DNA from: Bactericera cockerelli
Taxonomy: Eukaryota > Arthropoda > Insecta > Hemiptera > Triozidae
Assembly (NCBI GenBank): GCA_024516035.1
Contig: CM044955.1
Span: forward strand, 53,890,948 to 53,954,947
DNA length: 64,000 nt
Direction of reading: 5' to 3'
The notes beneath the pieces were generated by a model, which ran no database searches, had not been told where the DNA came from, and was given only the letters and a program-made list of their open reading frames with translations. A program made the translations under genes and the position numbers. Each line of letters starts with the position of its first letter. Positions within the stretch are counted from its first letter, which is position 1. Positions 10,000 to 21,244 of this stretch are shown one piece after another.

Positions 10000-10783
10000 C
10001 CTAGGGGGTAAGTCTGGACCCAAGGGCCCGGATGGAAGACCCCTCCCGCCGGTCCCCACCTCGCCTCGCAAGGGATTCCTTGTCCGACCCAACTCGGGTC
10101 AGACAATTGAGGAACTAAAGGAGTCCCTCTGCGCCTCGGTAAACCCCTCTGAACTGGGTATTAAGGTTAACCGCCTTATATCCTCGAAGGAGGGGATCCG
10201 AGTGGAGGTAAAGGGAACTGAGGATCAGGTGAATATCCTCAGAGACGAAGTCACCAAGAGGGCCAAATTGGTCTGCGGTGACCTTGGGGATCACCGCCAT
10301 CCGAGGATGGTCATCTACGACGTCGCTAAGACGGTAGATGAACGTTGTGTGATCGACGCCGTTCGTAAACAGAACGGCGTAACAGATATTAAGGTGGTTG
10401 GCCGTTACAAAGGGCGCAATGACACCTCTAACTGGGTCATACAGGTGGACCCCGAGACCCGAAAAAATATCCGGAGCCGAGGCCGGATATTCATCGGGTG
10501 GAGTAGTTGCAGGGTCGCAGACCGTGTACGTCTGACACTTTGTTACAAGTGTCTGAAGTACGGTCACATTGCGACTAAATGCTCTCATAGCTCGGGGCGT
10601 TGCTCTCGTTGTGCCGGGAACCACGACCGAAAGGTCTGTAAGATCCCCAAGGAAAGACAAAGATGCGCAGTATGCACTGATGCTGGCATCAAGAAAAACA
10701 TAAAGCACGAGCCAGGCAGCGCCGGCTGCCAGACTCATGCAAAGAAAGTGATGTTGTTCAAACAGACGATCAACTATGGTTGA
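10000..10783 (+). CDS. LINE ORF1 (Gag-like, CCHC zinc knuckles), N-terminus incomplete
   Basis: The frame is open from about 10000 without a convincing ATG. The last third has CYKCLKYGHIATKC (CX2CX4HX4C) and CSRCAGNHDRKVC, then a third Cys-rich stretch. These knuckles bind element RNA in the ribonucleoprotein. The middle region (LVRPNSGQTIEELK) resembles Gag of R1/Jockey elements. R1-group ORF1 proteins are usually longer, so I infer loss of the N-terminal part. The stop overlaps the ORF2 start by a few bases. Confidence 0.8.
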
Positions 10784-11303
10784 TCGTCTACCCTCCTCAG
10801 GCAGTGAGCGCCGAATACGTATTGGTCAAATAAACATTGACAACTCACGAACTCCGACCGCAGAACTGGCGGAGGTGAGCAGGCAACTTGACCTCGATAT
10901 AATATGCATAAACGAGGCATACACGACGGCAAATCCGAATGGAAGGCGGATTCCGTTGTTACAACGAAATGCCAGGGTAGCCCTTGGGAGAGTGAGTAAT
11001 GACAATAGAGTATACGTAGCGATACTAGTTCAGAATCGGGAAATAGGAATGTTGGACATACCCGAACTCTCTGATGACCTTGTTGTGGTTACGCAGGTAA
11101 ATACGCCTTCTGCGAACCCAGTCAAATTCGATCTAATTTGCGTGTACTTCAAGTTCAGCACGCCAACTGAAGAAGTACTCGCAAGACTGGAAGTCATCTT
11201 GGAGACCATAGGACAGGACCACTATCTGATAGTGGCGGATACAAATGCCAGATCCCCCCTTTGGCACGACCCAAATGGGGGGATGAGTCCGACTGGCATT
11301 TAG
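10776..11303 (+). pseudogene. LINE ORF2, 5' part: AP endonuclease domain
   Basis: Starts at ATG 10776, overlapping ORF1. It shows IRIGQINIDNSR, LDIICINEAY (the Glu motif) and YLIVADTNARSPLWHD (the [GA]D.NA motif) of the APE-type endonuclease that nicks target DNA. It is cut off by a stop created where a poly(A)-tailed fragment was inserted. Confidence 0.85.
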
Positions 11304-11433
11304 TTAGGACATATATTATGTATATATTTATTTATTTTTTCTTTATTTATTATTATTTTTTTGTTTTGTTATATTGTATTTTGTATTTTCGTTTGTAATT
11401 ATTTGTATTGTATATGTCCTATTATCTAATAAA

Positions 11434-11473
<40 letters not shown>
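11303..11473 (+). mobile_element. 5'-truncated retroposon tail inserted in LINE ORF2
   Basis: Begins TTTAGTTAGGACAT, matching the 3' UTR of the host LINE (14670 onward), then a T-rich stretch, CTAATAAAGTG and more than 30 A residues. The reading frame of ORF2 resumes just after the A-tail. Confidence 0.85.
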
Positions 11474-11474
<1 letters not shown>

Positions 11475-13803
11475 AAAGGTCGAGAGATTTATATCAGCAC
11501 ATGATCTTGCTGTTCTGAACCTACCAGGACACGCGGCGACTTTCCAAAACCACAATGGAATGTCGAACATAGACGTGTCCCTCACCTCCCGGAATTTTCC
11601 TCTGACAGTGGCGAACTGGAAAGTGCACGATCACGCGCTTACCAGTCACCACAGGCTTATCACCTACGATCTAGTGATTGAACCCTGCGAGGACGGCGGC
11701 TCCACCTCCAGAAGCTATAATCTCAGAGACGCAAATTGGCGATCCTTTCGGTCCGCTCTTATGGAAAAGATGCGATCAATTCCTGCGATGAACAATGATC
11801 TATCTCGCCGCCAAAAGATTGATTATATCACTGATAAGCTTACGGAGGCCTATAAGGCAGCCTGTGAGGAGTCGCTTCCCCTGGCAAATCCACCAAAGCA
11901 CCGGCGAAAAATTTGGTGGAACCGTAAGCTCGAGCGGATGAAGAAGACGTGTCTTCGACTTAGGAAATCTTTCCAAAGAGCGACAGACCCGACTCTGAGA
12001 AGCACGAGGTTGGCGAACTTGCAGGGCTTCAGAAACCTTTACAAGGCCGAAATAAAGGAAGCCAAGAGAAAATCCTATGAAAGGGTTACCCTAGACGATC
12101 TCGAGACCAATACGTTTGGCATGCTGTATAAGTTGGCGGCTGGAAAGTTTAACTCGAGACGAATGCTAACGGCTGTAAAAAATAGCGATGAAACCGGCAC
12201 TCTCGGCATAAAGGAAACTATTGAAGCCTATTTGAATACCCTGGTGCCTAGCGACCACCAGGATCCCGTGTTCCCGGATCTCAACTCCATCAGGGCTGGA
12301 AACCCTATTGAGATCACGGAAGGAGATATAGCCCTAGCTGTGCAGAGCATAAAGTCTAAAAAGGCCCCTGGTCGTGACCGGATTCCGGGCGAGACCATCG
12401 CGAAGTCCCTGGACCTAGTTGGTGGTGCTCTCCTGGAGTTAGGCAATTTATGCCTGGAGGAGGGGTACTTCCCCGACTCCTGGAAAATAGGAATGCTGAA
12501 ACACATTCCTAAGGGGCCTGGCAAGGATCCTAACCTCTTGACATCGTACAGGCCACTGACGATGCTGACTGAGTTCTCGAAGATTCTGGAAAGAGTTATT
12601 AAGGCCAAAATACACGAGGCCGCGGAGGTGCCCATCTCCCCCGAAAACCAATATGGTTTCGTGAGAGGATCGAGCACCATCCATGCAATGTTGAAACTCA
12701 CCAGAATAATTGAGGACTCGGATCAGCAATATGTTATGGCAGTCTTCCTTGACATCAAGGGAGCCTTCGACAATGTCAAGTGGGACAGGGTCCTGCAAAG
12801 ACTAATAGAGATCAATATGCCTGCCAAGCTGATAAAGCTAGTGGCCAGTTATTTTAGCAACCGGCTAATAGTCCTGGACGCCGAGGGTGAGACCGTTCGC
12901 AAGTCAGCCAACATGGGATGTCCTCAAGGCAGCATACTGGGGCCTGAATTTTGGAACCTCGTGGTTGCGGACTTGCTCCGAAGACCGCAACCCGAAGGAA
13001 CCAATTTGTTAGCGTATGCCGATGACATAGCTATCACTATAGAGGGCAACTCTCGGACGCAACTCGAGTCCAAGGCCAGACTGGCGCTGACGCAAATCGA
13101 GGAGTGGATGACCCTGAACCACTTGTCGGTCTCGATCGACAAGTGCTGTTATATCATGTTCAAGGGTACTTTCCACAGATGGGCAGGCCCCAGAGTCATG
13201 CTAGCCGACTCCAGATTAAAACGCGTTTACGACGTTAAATATCTGGGAGTCACCTTCGATGAAAAGAGGACTTTCAAGCAGCACGTAATAAACGTGACTG
13301 CCGCGGCCATCAGAAATTTCTCCATGTTGAGAAGATTTTTCTTCAATAACTGGGGAGATAGGCCCGGTGCACTCACAAAGATATATCGTGGGGCGATCGT
13401 TCCGAAAGTCACTTACGCAGCAGCAGTTTGGGGCGGAAGCGTTCAAAGAAACGACTTCTGCCGACGAAAACTGCTGACATGTCAGCGATTTTGTACAATA
13501 GCGATAAGTGCATCGTCAGGCACTGTCAGCCATACGGCCACCCAGATCCTGGCAGCCGAGCCACCGCTAAACTATGTGGTAAGTGAAATATGCGCCAGGG
13601 AAAGACTGGTAACTGGCTTCTCCACAGAAGAAACACACTTAGGTGAGCGATACACCTTGAGCCCGCATCTTAAAAAGGCTCTCAGAGATAAGACCCTGGA
13701 GAAATGGCAAGCGGATTGGGACGTCAGCACCACAGGGAGAAAACACTTACATGTTTTTCCCCAATGTGATGTCCCGACTAGGTTTACTACACCTACCGCT
13801 TAA
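11473..13803 (+). pseudogene. LINE ORF2, central part: reverse transcriptase
   Basis: The end of the endonuclease (GMSNIDVSLT, SDHRLI-like residues) is followed by the RT domain: YRPLTML, FLDIKGAFDNV, GCPQGSILGPEFWNL and the catalytic LLAYADDIAI. The thumb and connection follow. The frame ends at TAA 13801-13803, but homology passes to the next frame near 13755. Confidence 0.92.
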
Positions 13804-14083
13804 TCGCAAAATCACCCGAATGCTTACAGGACATTTCCTAGCATGCGGTGATTATAGACAGCGTATTTTACGACTGGAAGACGAAGACGGGAATTGTACT
13901 CAGTGCAATGAACCGGATACCATACAGCACAGGCTTATGGAGTGCACCGTATTTGCTGAGGCCAGATCCCACCTCAGGCAAACTCTTGAGTTAGAGGAAG
14001 GGGATGATATAGACCCAGGCGAAATTCCTAAGAGAATCAACGCCTGGAGAAGTCTCGAGTTATTCACAGCCGCTAACGAATAA
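13751..14083 (+). pseudogene. LINE ORF2, C-terminal Cys/His finger (shifted frame)
   Basis: It continues the protein in another frame: ITRMLTGHF, then CTQCNEPDTIQHRLMEC, a CX2CX8HX4C-type finger typical of the R1/Jockey ORF2 C-terminus. The shift lies in a T run near 13755, consistent with a one-base indel. Confidence 0.85.
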
Positions 14084-14815
14084 GTGTTGTATATGTTGCA
14101 TGTTTATATGTAACATTTATGTACGCTTAGTGTCGAATAGAGATATATATATTTATTATATGTCGAATTAGTGTAACGTTTTAATGTATAGAGATTTATA
14201 TATCGAAATACATGTTTAAATGTTTCACGTTTATTGTTAAGTGTTTTCGCTCTATGTTTGAGTGTTAAATACTTAGTGTTAAGTCCTGAGGAGGACTGAT
14301 TTGAGATCTTACGACAAGACGAAGTGTGGCGAACCCTGAAAGGGTCGGGGCACGGCTGCCAACAGAGATGCAAGATAGCACGATATAAAGGGGTACACCC
14401 AGTGTACGACCTTCCTTCCATAAAAACATAGCCTGTCCCGTGCGTAGATAGCTCGTCGATTGTTTGCTGGAATGTGCGCTCAGCCTGCCATGGGGGCGGA
14501 TGGTGCACGGTGGGTGCTGGTTCTGGGCGGTGGTGTCGATTTCTAGATAACAACCTCACTCCGGTGAGCGTCGACGAGACGACCTGGACGGGATAAGAGC
14601 GGAAGCCCGGGCGCCGGTGGCAACACCAAGTCCAGACAGGTTTGTTCTCCGAGGCAATAACGCCGGCCTTTAGTTAGGACATGTGTATATATTTTGTTTA
14701 TTTTTTTTCTTGTTTATATTATTAATATTGTCAATTTTTATATTTAATTTTTACCATTATTTGTCTGTATATACATATGTTCTACTAATAAAGAGTTTCT
14801 AAATAAATAAATAAA
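14084..14815 (+). other. LINE 3' untranslated region
   Basis: No ORF continues. It ends with GGCAATAACGCC, TTAGTTAGGACATG, a T-rich stretch, AATAAAGAG and AAAT repeats. Its end resembles the tail-only retroposons elsewhere in the window. Confidence 0.7.
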
Positions 14816-14821
14816 ATAAAT

Positions 14822-15003
14822 TGTGTCTACAGTTGAACCTGGATCTAAGAGAACTCAACTGTTTTTTAAATATTTTTCTATTCTTTTTCATGTTTATTGT
14901 ATTTATTGTTTCCATTTTTTTTCATTGTTAAAATAATTATTTGTTTTGTACATTATGTCCATTTATATCTAATAAAGTGTAAAATAATAATAATAATAAT
15001 AAG
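14822..15003 (+). repeat. TIR-like block plus LINE-type tail
   Basis: CAGTTGAACCTGGATCTAAG resembles the pogo-type TIR seen at 52663 and 53775. It is followed by a T-rich tail with CTAATAAAGTG and AAT repeats. Confidence 0.5.
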
Positions 15004-15042
15004 TTAAGGTGTATTCCTGTGTTATTAATATTATTACATCAC

Positions 15043-15200
15043 ACCGACCTCAGTAGTTTGATGGATAAGCCGGTGGACTTGTAATCTGGAGGTCGGTGGT
15101 TCAAGTCCCGGTTTCAGCGTAGATATAGTACAGCGAGTTTGAGTCGTTGTGATATCACGAAAGTGATTAACACATATATGATAACTTTTTTTTTTTAAAT
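15043..15200 (+). repeat. SINE family B copy
   Basis: tRNA-like head CCGACCTCAGTAGTTTGATG...GGTTCAAGTCCC and tail with GATATCACGAAAGTGATTAACAC (an ATCAC-GAA-AGTGAT hairpin). Confidence 0.9.
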
Positions 15201-15282
15201 CAATTTTAGTGGGGTAGCACAGAATTATAGGACTTGTCTGTTCCTTTTCAGTCGAACCTGGATGTAAGAGATATGTAGGTAG

Positions 15283-15345
15283 TATTTATATTGCTATTAT
15301 CTTGTGCTGGCGCTCTACTAGCTCACAGGTGATTTTAATAAGTAA
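15283..15345 (-). repeat. Partial, internally deleted copy of exon 6 region
   Basis: It repeats TGCTGGCGCTCTACTAGCTC and the intron bases TATTTATATTGCTATTA found at exon 6 and its donor side, but about 50 bp between the two blocks, including the donor itself, are missing. Confidence 0.75.
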
Positions 15346-15378
15346 GTGGTTAGTAGTTGGTATTTATCTTGCTATTAC

Positions 15379-15536
15379 CTTGCCCACATTAAGACAGGCT
15401 TCGTCCAGAATGGCTATGATCCCCTGGTGCTGTCGCTCTACTAGCTCACAGATGACTTGGTTGTTAAAGAACTCTATGGTCTGCCACTCAATCCCCTCCT
15501 TGCGGTACTCCTCCTGCTCTTGCTTGAGAACCAGCT
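15379..15536 (-). CDS. Myo1D: Myosin ID exon 6 (motor, relay region)
   Basis: Encodes [32 protein letters not shown] and [15 protein letters not shown], the conserved stretch after switch II in class I myosins. Its first two bases complete a Glu codon split with exon 5. Confidence 0.95.
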
Positions 15537-15574
15537 CTGAAAATCACACGTGATATAGTTTAATGAGTTGTCTG

Positions 15575-15735
15575 AAACCAGTCAGTGGGCCGACCTGACT
15601 GACCCGGAGGTCGCGGGTTCGAATCCCGGCCGGTGCGGAAATTTCTGACCGAAATTTTCCGTTTCCGGAATGGCATGGATGTAAAGGTAAGGTGCAAGTA
15701 ATGCGAAAGCGGTTCCGGGGCACACTTACCTTTAA
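15575..15735 (+). repeat. SINE family I copy
   Basis: tRNA-like block CGCGGGTTCGAATCCCGGCC preceded by GACCCGGAGG. A related copy lies at the right end of the window. Confidence 0.7.
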
Positions 15736-15744
15736 AAAATAAAA

Positions 15745-16015
15745 AAAGCCAGTGCAGTTAAGCACTCGTTTCCCACGCGGGAGGTCCCGGGTTCAATCCC
15801 CCGTGCCGACAAAAAAATTGTATTCTTAATTTGGTTAAAGTTGATTGTAAGGGATAACTTCCGGTGCGCTCGTGTTGACCAGGCACATAAATGGGAAGTA
15901 TTGTGTCACTTCTCGCCCATCAGAGGGGAGGCATACTACAACACAAATTACAAGCGTCTACAGTAGCTGTTATTTCATGGCTACGAAATAAAAAAGGCTA
16001 TGAAAGAATTATCTT
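15745..16015 (+). repeat. SINE family D copy
   Basis: B-box-like GGGTTCAATCCCCCGTGCCG, then the family body with CTTCCGGTGCGCTCGTGTTG, AAATGGGAAGTATTGTGTC and CATCAGAGGGGAGGCATACT, ending in A-rich DNA. Confidence 0.9.
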
Positions 16016-16158
16016 GAAGAAGAAAAAAAAAATCATTGCAGAGTGGAGTTTCATAATGATTGAGAAATATAAAAATAAAAGAGCTGCATACTTTCAAAAC
16101 TGAAACCGAGCTAACATTTCGAAACCATGTATGTCCCGAACTGCCTCTAAATACGTAC

Positions 16159-16345
16159 CTATGAACAACTGTTGCAGTTTCTCGTTGCAATAGTTGATGC
16201 AGAACTGTTCGAAACTGTTGGAATCGAACACTTCGAAGCCGTATATGTCCAGAACGCCAATGAGGGTACCCTTGAAGCGGCCCTTGTGTTCGATGGCAGA
16301 GTTCACTTTGCCCACAATCCACGTGAACAGACGATCGTACACGGC
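16159..16345 (-). CDS. Myo1D: Myosin ID exon 5 (switch II)
   Basis: Contains the switch II signature [20 protein letters not shown] followed by [10 protein letters not shown], which senses nucleotide state in all myosins. It begins [15 protein letters not shown] in phase 0 and ends one base into a Glu codon. Confidence 0.97.
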
Positions 16346-16656
16346 CTGAAAAATAAATAAGAATAGACGTTAGTCAACGAGAAGTACCCTTTATTGTGTT
16401 TCAGCAGCGTCAGCTACGTCGAATTATCAAGCCCACCGGGAGGCGAGCGCTCGTCAAGTAGCGCCAGCCAACCGGCCTATATTAACACGAAACTGATAAT
16501 CTCTAACCGGGTCAGTAAATGACAGTTTTAATGTTTTAGGTCGTGCACATTTTTAACAAAAGTATTTCCAGCTCATTGTGGTCTTCATTATTTATTTGAA
16601 TGATTTCTTGCGTGACCAACCATTGTGAGGACTCTTGGCTTTCTGTTTAAAGGCTC

Positions 16657-16882
16657 TTTAGCCAGCGTCGATGACGTGTTGAATACACCGGTTCTGGTCC
16701 GATCACCGAAGTCAAGCAACGTCCAGCGAGGTGAAGACTTCGCGATGCTGGCATTCCGGCCCAACCCAGGCTGGGTGAGGGTAGCAGGTTCGTGAGTTTC
16801 CTGTGAATGGAGGGTAAAACCCCCACCGTGATATGACCATGCAGTTGAAAGCGACGTTAAACCCCAATTAAACAAAACCCTC
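16657..16882 (+). repeat. 5S rRNA-derived SINE (family F)
   Basis: The head CAGCGTCGATG...TTGAATACACCGGTTCTG...ATCACCGAAG resembles 5S rRNA. The core has AGGCTGGGTGAGG and GGAGGGTAAAACCCC, and the element ends AGCGACGTTAAACCCC with an A-rich tail. Confidence 0.9.
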
Positions 16883-17196
16883 TTTAAATCCTTAGAAATC
16901 GGATAGATAACTAGGCTGGTTAAGGGTTTTCTTTGTATTGGTCTTTTTCAGAGAGAGTAGAGGAGAAATTTGCATCAAACCACGCAGTAGGTAAATGCCA
17001 GTAAGCCAGCGAGAAGATTTTTAACCGTCTAAAAACCCCTTCATTTTTGTATTGTTCTTTCGTTGCTTTCCTGGAAACACCGTGTGGCATTACTTCAGGG
17101 CTCCTTGTTTCTGTTTGTCGCCTCGTAGGGTAGGGGTAACAGCCCATGGTCTTATATTCTCCCCCGAGTACCACACGGATACATTCAGCAGTATAA
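16883..17196. other. Intron sequence, no feature recognised
   Basis: I see no gene or repeat that I can classify. Confidence 0.4.
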
Positions 17197-17368
17197 CCGA
17201 CCTCAGTAGCTTGATCGATAAGGCGGCGGACTTGTAATCTGGAGGTCGGTGGTTCAAGTCCCGGTTTCAGCATAGATTTAGTAAAGCGAGTTTGAGTGGT
17301 TGTGGTATCACGAAAGTGATTAACACAGATAATTATGATAACTTAAAAAAAAAAAAAAAAAAAAAAAA
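17197..17368 (+). repeat. SINE family B copy
   Basis: Intact tRNA-like head and hairpin tail, ending in a run of about 20 A. Confidence 0.9.
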
Positions 17369-17464
17369 CATTCAGCAGTATTGTATACAACGAGCATGGA
17401 TAGAAGAGAAAAAAAAATCGGGTCCTTGAGTTCTCTTAGATCCAGGTTCAATTGTTAGATAGTT

Positions 17465-17617
17465 AGTTATCATACATGTGTTATAATGTGTTAATCACTT
17501 TCGCGATGTCACTCAAACTCGCTTTACTAAATCTTTGCTGAAACCAGGACTTGAACCACCGACCTCCAGGTCACAAGTCTGCCACCTTATCAATCAAGCT
17601 ACTGAGGTCGGTAAAAT
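17465..17617 (-). repeat. SINE family B copy
   Basis: Reverse copy; together with 17197-17368 it makes an inverted SINE pair in the intron between myosin exons 4 and 5. Confidence 0.9.
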
Positions 17618-17651
17618 TGACAATATTAGTAATATAAACAAGAAAAAAATA

Positions 17652-17722
17652 TATACACATGTCCTAACTAAAGGGCGGGGTTATTGCCTATGGCAATCTC
17701 TTCCACCCAACCCTTTAGAAAA
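17652..17722 (-). repeat. Family H tail fragment
   Basis: Reverse orientation; the hairpin ATTGCC-ATA-GGCAAT and the CCGCCCTTTAGTTAGGACAT block lie directly next to exon 4. Confidence 0.8.
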
Positions 17723-17737
17723 ATTAAAAAAACCCAC

Positions 17738-17944
17738 CTTAGCCAGCGCGTCCCGCCCGTACTCCGCCTCCTGGAGGGTGTGTGCCTTCTGCATGATCTC
17801 CCCGCGGGCGGCGATCACCCGCTCCGTCAGGGCCTGGGTCAGCTCCTCCTCCGCCACGCCCAGCAGACGGGCCGCCTTGCTCAGGGAGTCACTCCTGTTC
17901 ACCGACACGTTCCCGCTCTCCTCCTTGAAGAATTCCACGTTGCC
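17738..17944 (-). CDS. Myo1D: Myosin ID exon 4 (motor, upper 50K)
   Basis: Exactly 69 codons, phase 0 at both ends: GNVEFFKEESGNVSV, LLGVAEEELTQALTERVI and HTLQEAEYGRDALAK. This is the upper 50K region before switch II, with the conserved A..GRDALAK. Confidence 0.95.
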
Positions 17945-17959
17945 CTGGAGAGGAGAAGA

Positions 17960-18135
17960 GATAAAAAAATAAATAATAATTCCGTGTCCGTGAGATAGAT
18001 ATTGATACCTAAATCACGGTGGTGAGAGGTCAAACACCTCGGCCGAGGTGTGAAGAACGCCAATACAAAGAAAGAGACAGCCCGGCAGAGTGTACGGTTA
18101 CGAAAAACATAGTTCCCATGCATTTCATGTACTTT
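17960..18135. repeat. Family G tail plus palindromic repeat
   Basis: Contains a reverse ATTCCGTGTCCGT...CCTAAATCACGG block found at the end of family G SINEs (59530-59600), followed by the CACCTCGGCCGAGGTG repeat seen at 7670. Confidence 0.65.
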
Positions 18136-18179
18136 CAGCCAGCGAAAAGTGCAACATGAATCTCAAAAATTGCGATTTT

Positions 18180-18465
18180 TATTATATGGACGCCCAGATC
18201 CAATGTCTAGGCTCCTTTCATGTCCATTGATTCTATTTGGTTTTAACGTCCCCTGACTTGAGGTAGACAGGACGGGGGTTTTACCCTCCATTCGCTGGGA
18301 ATCGTACCAGCTACCCACATTAACCTCACCCAGCCTGGGTAGGGCCGGAATTGCCAGCCTCACATGTTCGGAGGGAACAGAATTTTCTATACGAAAAGTC
18401 TGCTCCAACCGGGAATCGAACTCAGGATCTCTGGACTACGGGCAGTAGTCACAACCGTTACGCCA
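18180..18465 (-). repeat. SINE family G copy
   Basis: Reverse orientation. The head contains the GTAACGGTTGTGACTACTGC-type A-box region and a TTCGATTCCCGG-type B box. The core AGGCTGGGTGAGG...GGAGGGTAAAACCCCCGTCC is shared with family F. Confidence 0.85.
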
Positions 18466-18784
18466 CGGATGCTGGCAGTAGAGATGAGGATTCATTATTG
18501 GTCCAATGCATCACCATACTTGGGTACTCGATTTGGTTACGGCGTGGCGAGGCGCTAGACCATAGCGTGTAGAATTAAGAAGTGTGGAAACCACCCGCCC
18601 CCCCGCCGACCTACAACGTGGCGTCCTCAGCGCTAGTATCGCAAAGGAGTCTCCTCTCCTCATCCCTCACCCGTATAAAATGTAAACATAAACATAAATA
18701 TATCAAATGTAAACATAAACATAATGTTTATTGCTGGCAAATATTGGAGCTAATAATCCCATCAACCGAATGATGTGTCTCACC

Positions 18785-18990
18785 AAGAAGCTCTCCAATG
18801 GTTAAGACTTGGATGGGTGACCATTCAAATTCTAATTCTCGTGACGCTGGCTTTTCCCGGCCCCACTCAGGCTGGGTGAGGTCAATGTGAGTAGCAGGTT
18901 TGTGAGTTTCCTGCGAATGGAGGGTAAAACCCCCGTCGTGATATGACCATGGCAGTTGAAAGCGACGTTAAACCCCACTTAAAAAAAAAA
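18785..18990 (+). repeat. 5S-derived SINE, 5' truncated
   Basis: Begins inside the 5S-like head at GACTTGGATGGGTGACC, then has the full core and an A-rich tail. Confidence 0.85.
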
Positions 18991-19150
18991 AAGCTCTCCT
19001 ATGAACCTATGAATATTGATATCTTTAATGAGTCTCCTGATTCTATTAAATCCAAACTATTAAACCTGTTTTCGTTGCACTCTTAGTTTACCATTATTTT
19101 GATAATTCTTGCCTTTATAATTTATTATTGTTAGGTTGTTTTTAATTTTT

Positions 19151-19764
19151 ACTTTCCTTATCCTATAATAAGGAAAGTATTGTATTCGTCGAAAATTTGA
19201 CCTACCCAGTTTTTCACATTTCTGGACGAATCATAGCCTCAGGATACCAAAAAAGTTGTTTTCAGCCATTGGTCCGTGCGTCTGTCTGTCTGTGTGTGTG
19301 TAAACAGGATATCTCGAGAACGGTAAAAGCTAGAGACTTGAAATTTGGTAAGCAAATTAATTTCATATACCAGACGAACCACGAAACTTTTGGTTGAAAT
19401 CGGCCGCATGATGCGGCCGCAGGGCCGCAAATATTGGCCGCAACCGCCGTTTCTTGGAATTGGTTAAAGATACAAAAAAAGTTAGAGAACAACATTTTCT
19501 CGGATTAAAAAAATAATAGGGGTTTACTCTGATCATTTTTTTGATATCTTGAACTTTTTGGAACCCGGCCCCAATTTACCGGTATTTTGGGGGGACCCGC
19601 TTGGACTAACTTTTTTATTATTCACCCTAGATGGGGGTTGCGACATATCAAATCCAATAATTTTGAGGTGCTGATTACGAATTCGGCACTGATTTTTAAC
19701 TATCTGTTACTGTTGAGTCACCAGTGGCGGATTTCGACTTCTTTTTGAGGGATAAGGAAAGTCG
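19151..19764. mobile_element. MITE with ACTTTCCTTATCC ends
   Basis: Starts ACTTTCCTTATCC and ends GGATAAGGAAAGT, an exact 13-bp terminal inverted repeat. The left end carries a second short hairpin (CCTTATCC...ATAAGG). No ORF. Isolated ends of the same type occur at 49628 and 62096. Confidence 0.7.
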
Positions 19765-20079
19765 TGTGATGTTTACACCAGATTTTTCATTATAGTTAGG
19801 CTGTTTTTATCTTTCATTATATTTCAGTATTGTTAGGCTGTTTTTATCTTTTATTATCTATCAGTATTGTTAGCATTTTAGGATAGCTTTTATTATTCTT
19901 AGGTAAGTTTATTTTATTAGGGAACATGTAAAATGGATATATCCGTCAATTTAATAAATAAAGAAATAGACCGCGAGAAATATTCTACTCCTATGCGATG
20001 GTGTGGCGTTTCCATGCAACTGGGGTTCGTTTCCTCACTTCTCAATTCTACACGCTATGGCTAGACCTAATGCAGATGT

Positions 20080-20480
20080 CGCAGGAACTTCCCCATTTCA
20101 AGAACATCTATTCCTCATGGAATTTCTAGAAGTTCCTAGGAACTTGTTTTAATGGGATGGACGTTTCGAGAGTCGAAAGTTCCACCGTAAAATACTTCTA
20201 CAGCCGAAGCGGTATTCTATTCTATTCCTACTCTATTCCATTTTTTTCCCTACTATATTCCATTCTATTCCACTCACCATATGTTGCAGGAACTTTCCGA
20301 TTTCAGGAACATCTGTTCCTGATGTTCCTAAGAATTGCTAGAAAGTTCCTAGGAACTTCTGATTTTAATGGGATGGACGTTTCGGACGAGAGTCAAAGGT
20401 TCCGCCGAAAAGTGGTTCCACAGCCGAAGCGGTATTCTTTTATATTCATTCTATTCCTACTCTTCTCCATTGTTAACCTA
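20080..20480. repeat. Tandem duplication of about 205 bp
   Basis: Two direct copies share GTTCCTAGGAACTT, TTTTAATGGGATGGACGTTTC and CAGCCGAAGCGGTATTC, each followed by an ATTC/TATTCC-rich stretch. No coding signal. Confidence 0.8.
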
Positions 20481-20770
20481 ATATATTCCATCAGGCGCGG
20501 CCGGTGGGGAAATCTTTTGGGGGTGCTGCATACCAGCATACCGGACTAAAATAGGATTAATATAGTCGCTCTTTCAGTATCTAAAGAATTTTAAGTTTGT
20601 TTACCATGCCCATTATAATAATTATGTATTAACTATTCTAGAAATGTGTGATAATTTTTACTGTGTACGACTTGAGAACATCCACTCTTATTTATTTTTC
20701 GTCTGGGGGTGCTGGCGTTCCGCAGCTCCTTAGCACCGGTCGCGCCTGTATTCCATTCTGTTCCACTCAC

Positions 20771-20920
20771 CACCGACCTCAGTAGCTTGATCGATAAGGC
20801 AGCGGACTTGTAACCTGGAGGTCGGTGGTTCAAGTCCTGGTTTCACCGTCGATTTAGTAAAGCGAGTTTGAGTAGTTGTGATATCACGATAGTGATTAAC
20901 ACAAATATGATAACTATTCC
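20771..20920 (+). repeat. SINE family B copy
   Basis: Full copy ending 6 bp before the exon 3 donor region. The hairpin is ATCAC-GAT-AGTGAT. Confidence 0.9.
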
Positions 20921-20926
20921 ACTCAC

Positions 20927-21139
20927 CAGGTGCAGTATGGCGGCCACCACATTCCACAGCACATCCACCTCCGGGTGAGAGAACCCCAGGGTCCGGCACG
21001 CCGCCACTGTGGACCGGTAGTTGCTCCGGTCACTGCCGGCGGGCACGCTGGTGTCCCCCCTGCTGGTGTAGAGGTAGGTGGACGGGTTACTGGTCAGTCC
21101 CAGCCGGCGGAGCTCGGGGTCCGCACAGGCGGACAATAC
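20927..21139 (-). CDS. Myo1D: Myosin ID exon 3 (motor, loop 1/upper 50K)
   Basis: Exactly 71 codons in phase 0: VLSACADPELRRLGL, YLYTSRGDTSV and ACRTLGFSHPEVDVLWNVVAAILHL. This matches the region after switch I in class I myosins, ending in the conserved AA.LHL before exon 4's GN. Confidence 0.95.
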
Positions 21140-21244
21140 CTGGGGGTGGAATTTAATAAGAATTTAATTCGAAAGCAAAGCAAGGTTCCTATAACAATAC
21201 TGGAGGTGGAATTTAATAAGAATTTAATTCGAAAGCAAATTAAG

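Larger units (their letters stand above)
9958..14815 (+). mobile_element. R1-like non-LTR retrotransposon (LINE), degenerate
   Basis: Nearly full element in the intron between myosin exons 6 and 7, antisense to the gene. It has ORF1 with zinc knuckles, ORF2 with AP-type endonuclease, reverse transcriptase and a C-terminal Cys/His finger, a long 3' UTR and a tail ending CTACTAATAAAGAG plus A-rich DNA. The ORF order and motifs fit the R1 group of the Jockey superfamily. Positions 9958-10000 carry a family H tail hairpin directly before ORF1, so the 5' end is probably truncated or joined to another element. ORF2 is split by an insertion at 11303 and by a frameshift near 13755, so the copy is dead. 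Confidence 0.9.

Noticed and set aside
10115..10738. 207-codon minus-strand ORF
   Set aside because: It is a shadow of the LINE Gag-like ORF1 on the plus strand, which has clear zinc knuckles.
12228..12798. Minus-strand ORFs of 116-157 codons
   Set aside because: They lie opposite the LINE reverse transcriptase and show no family pattern.
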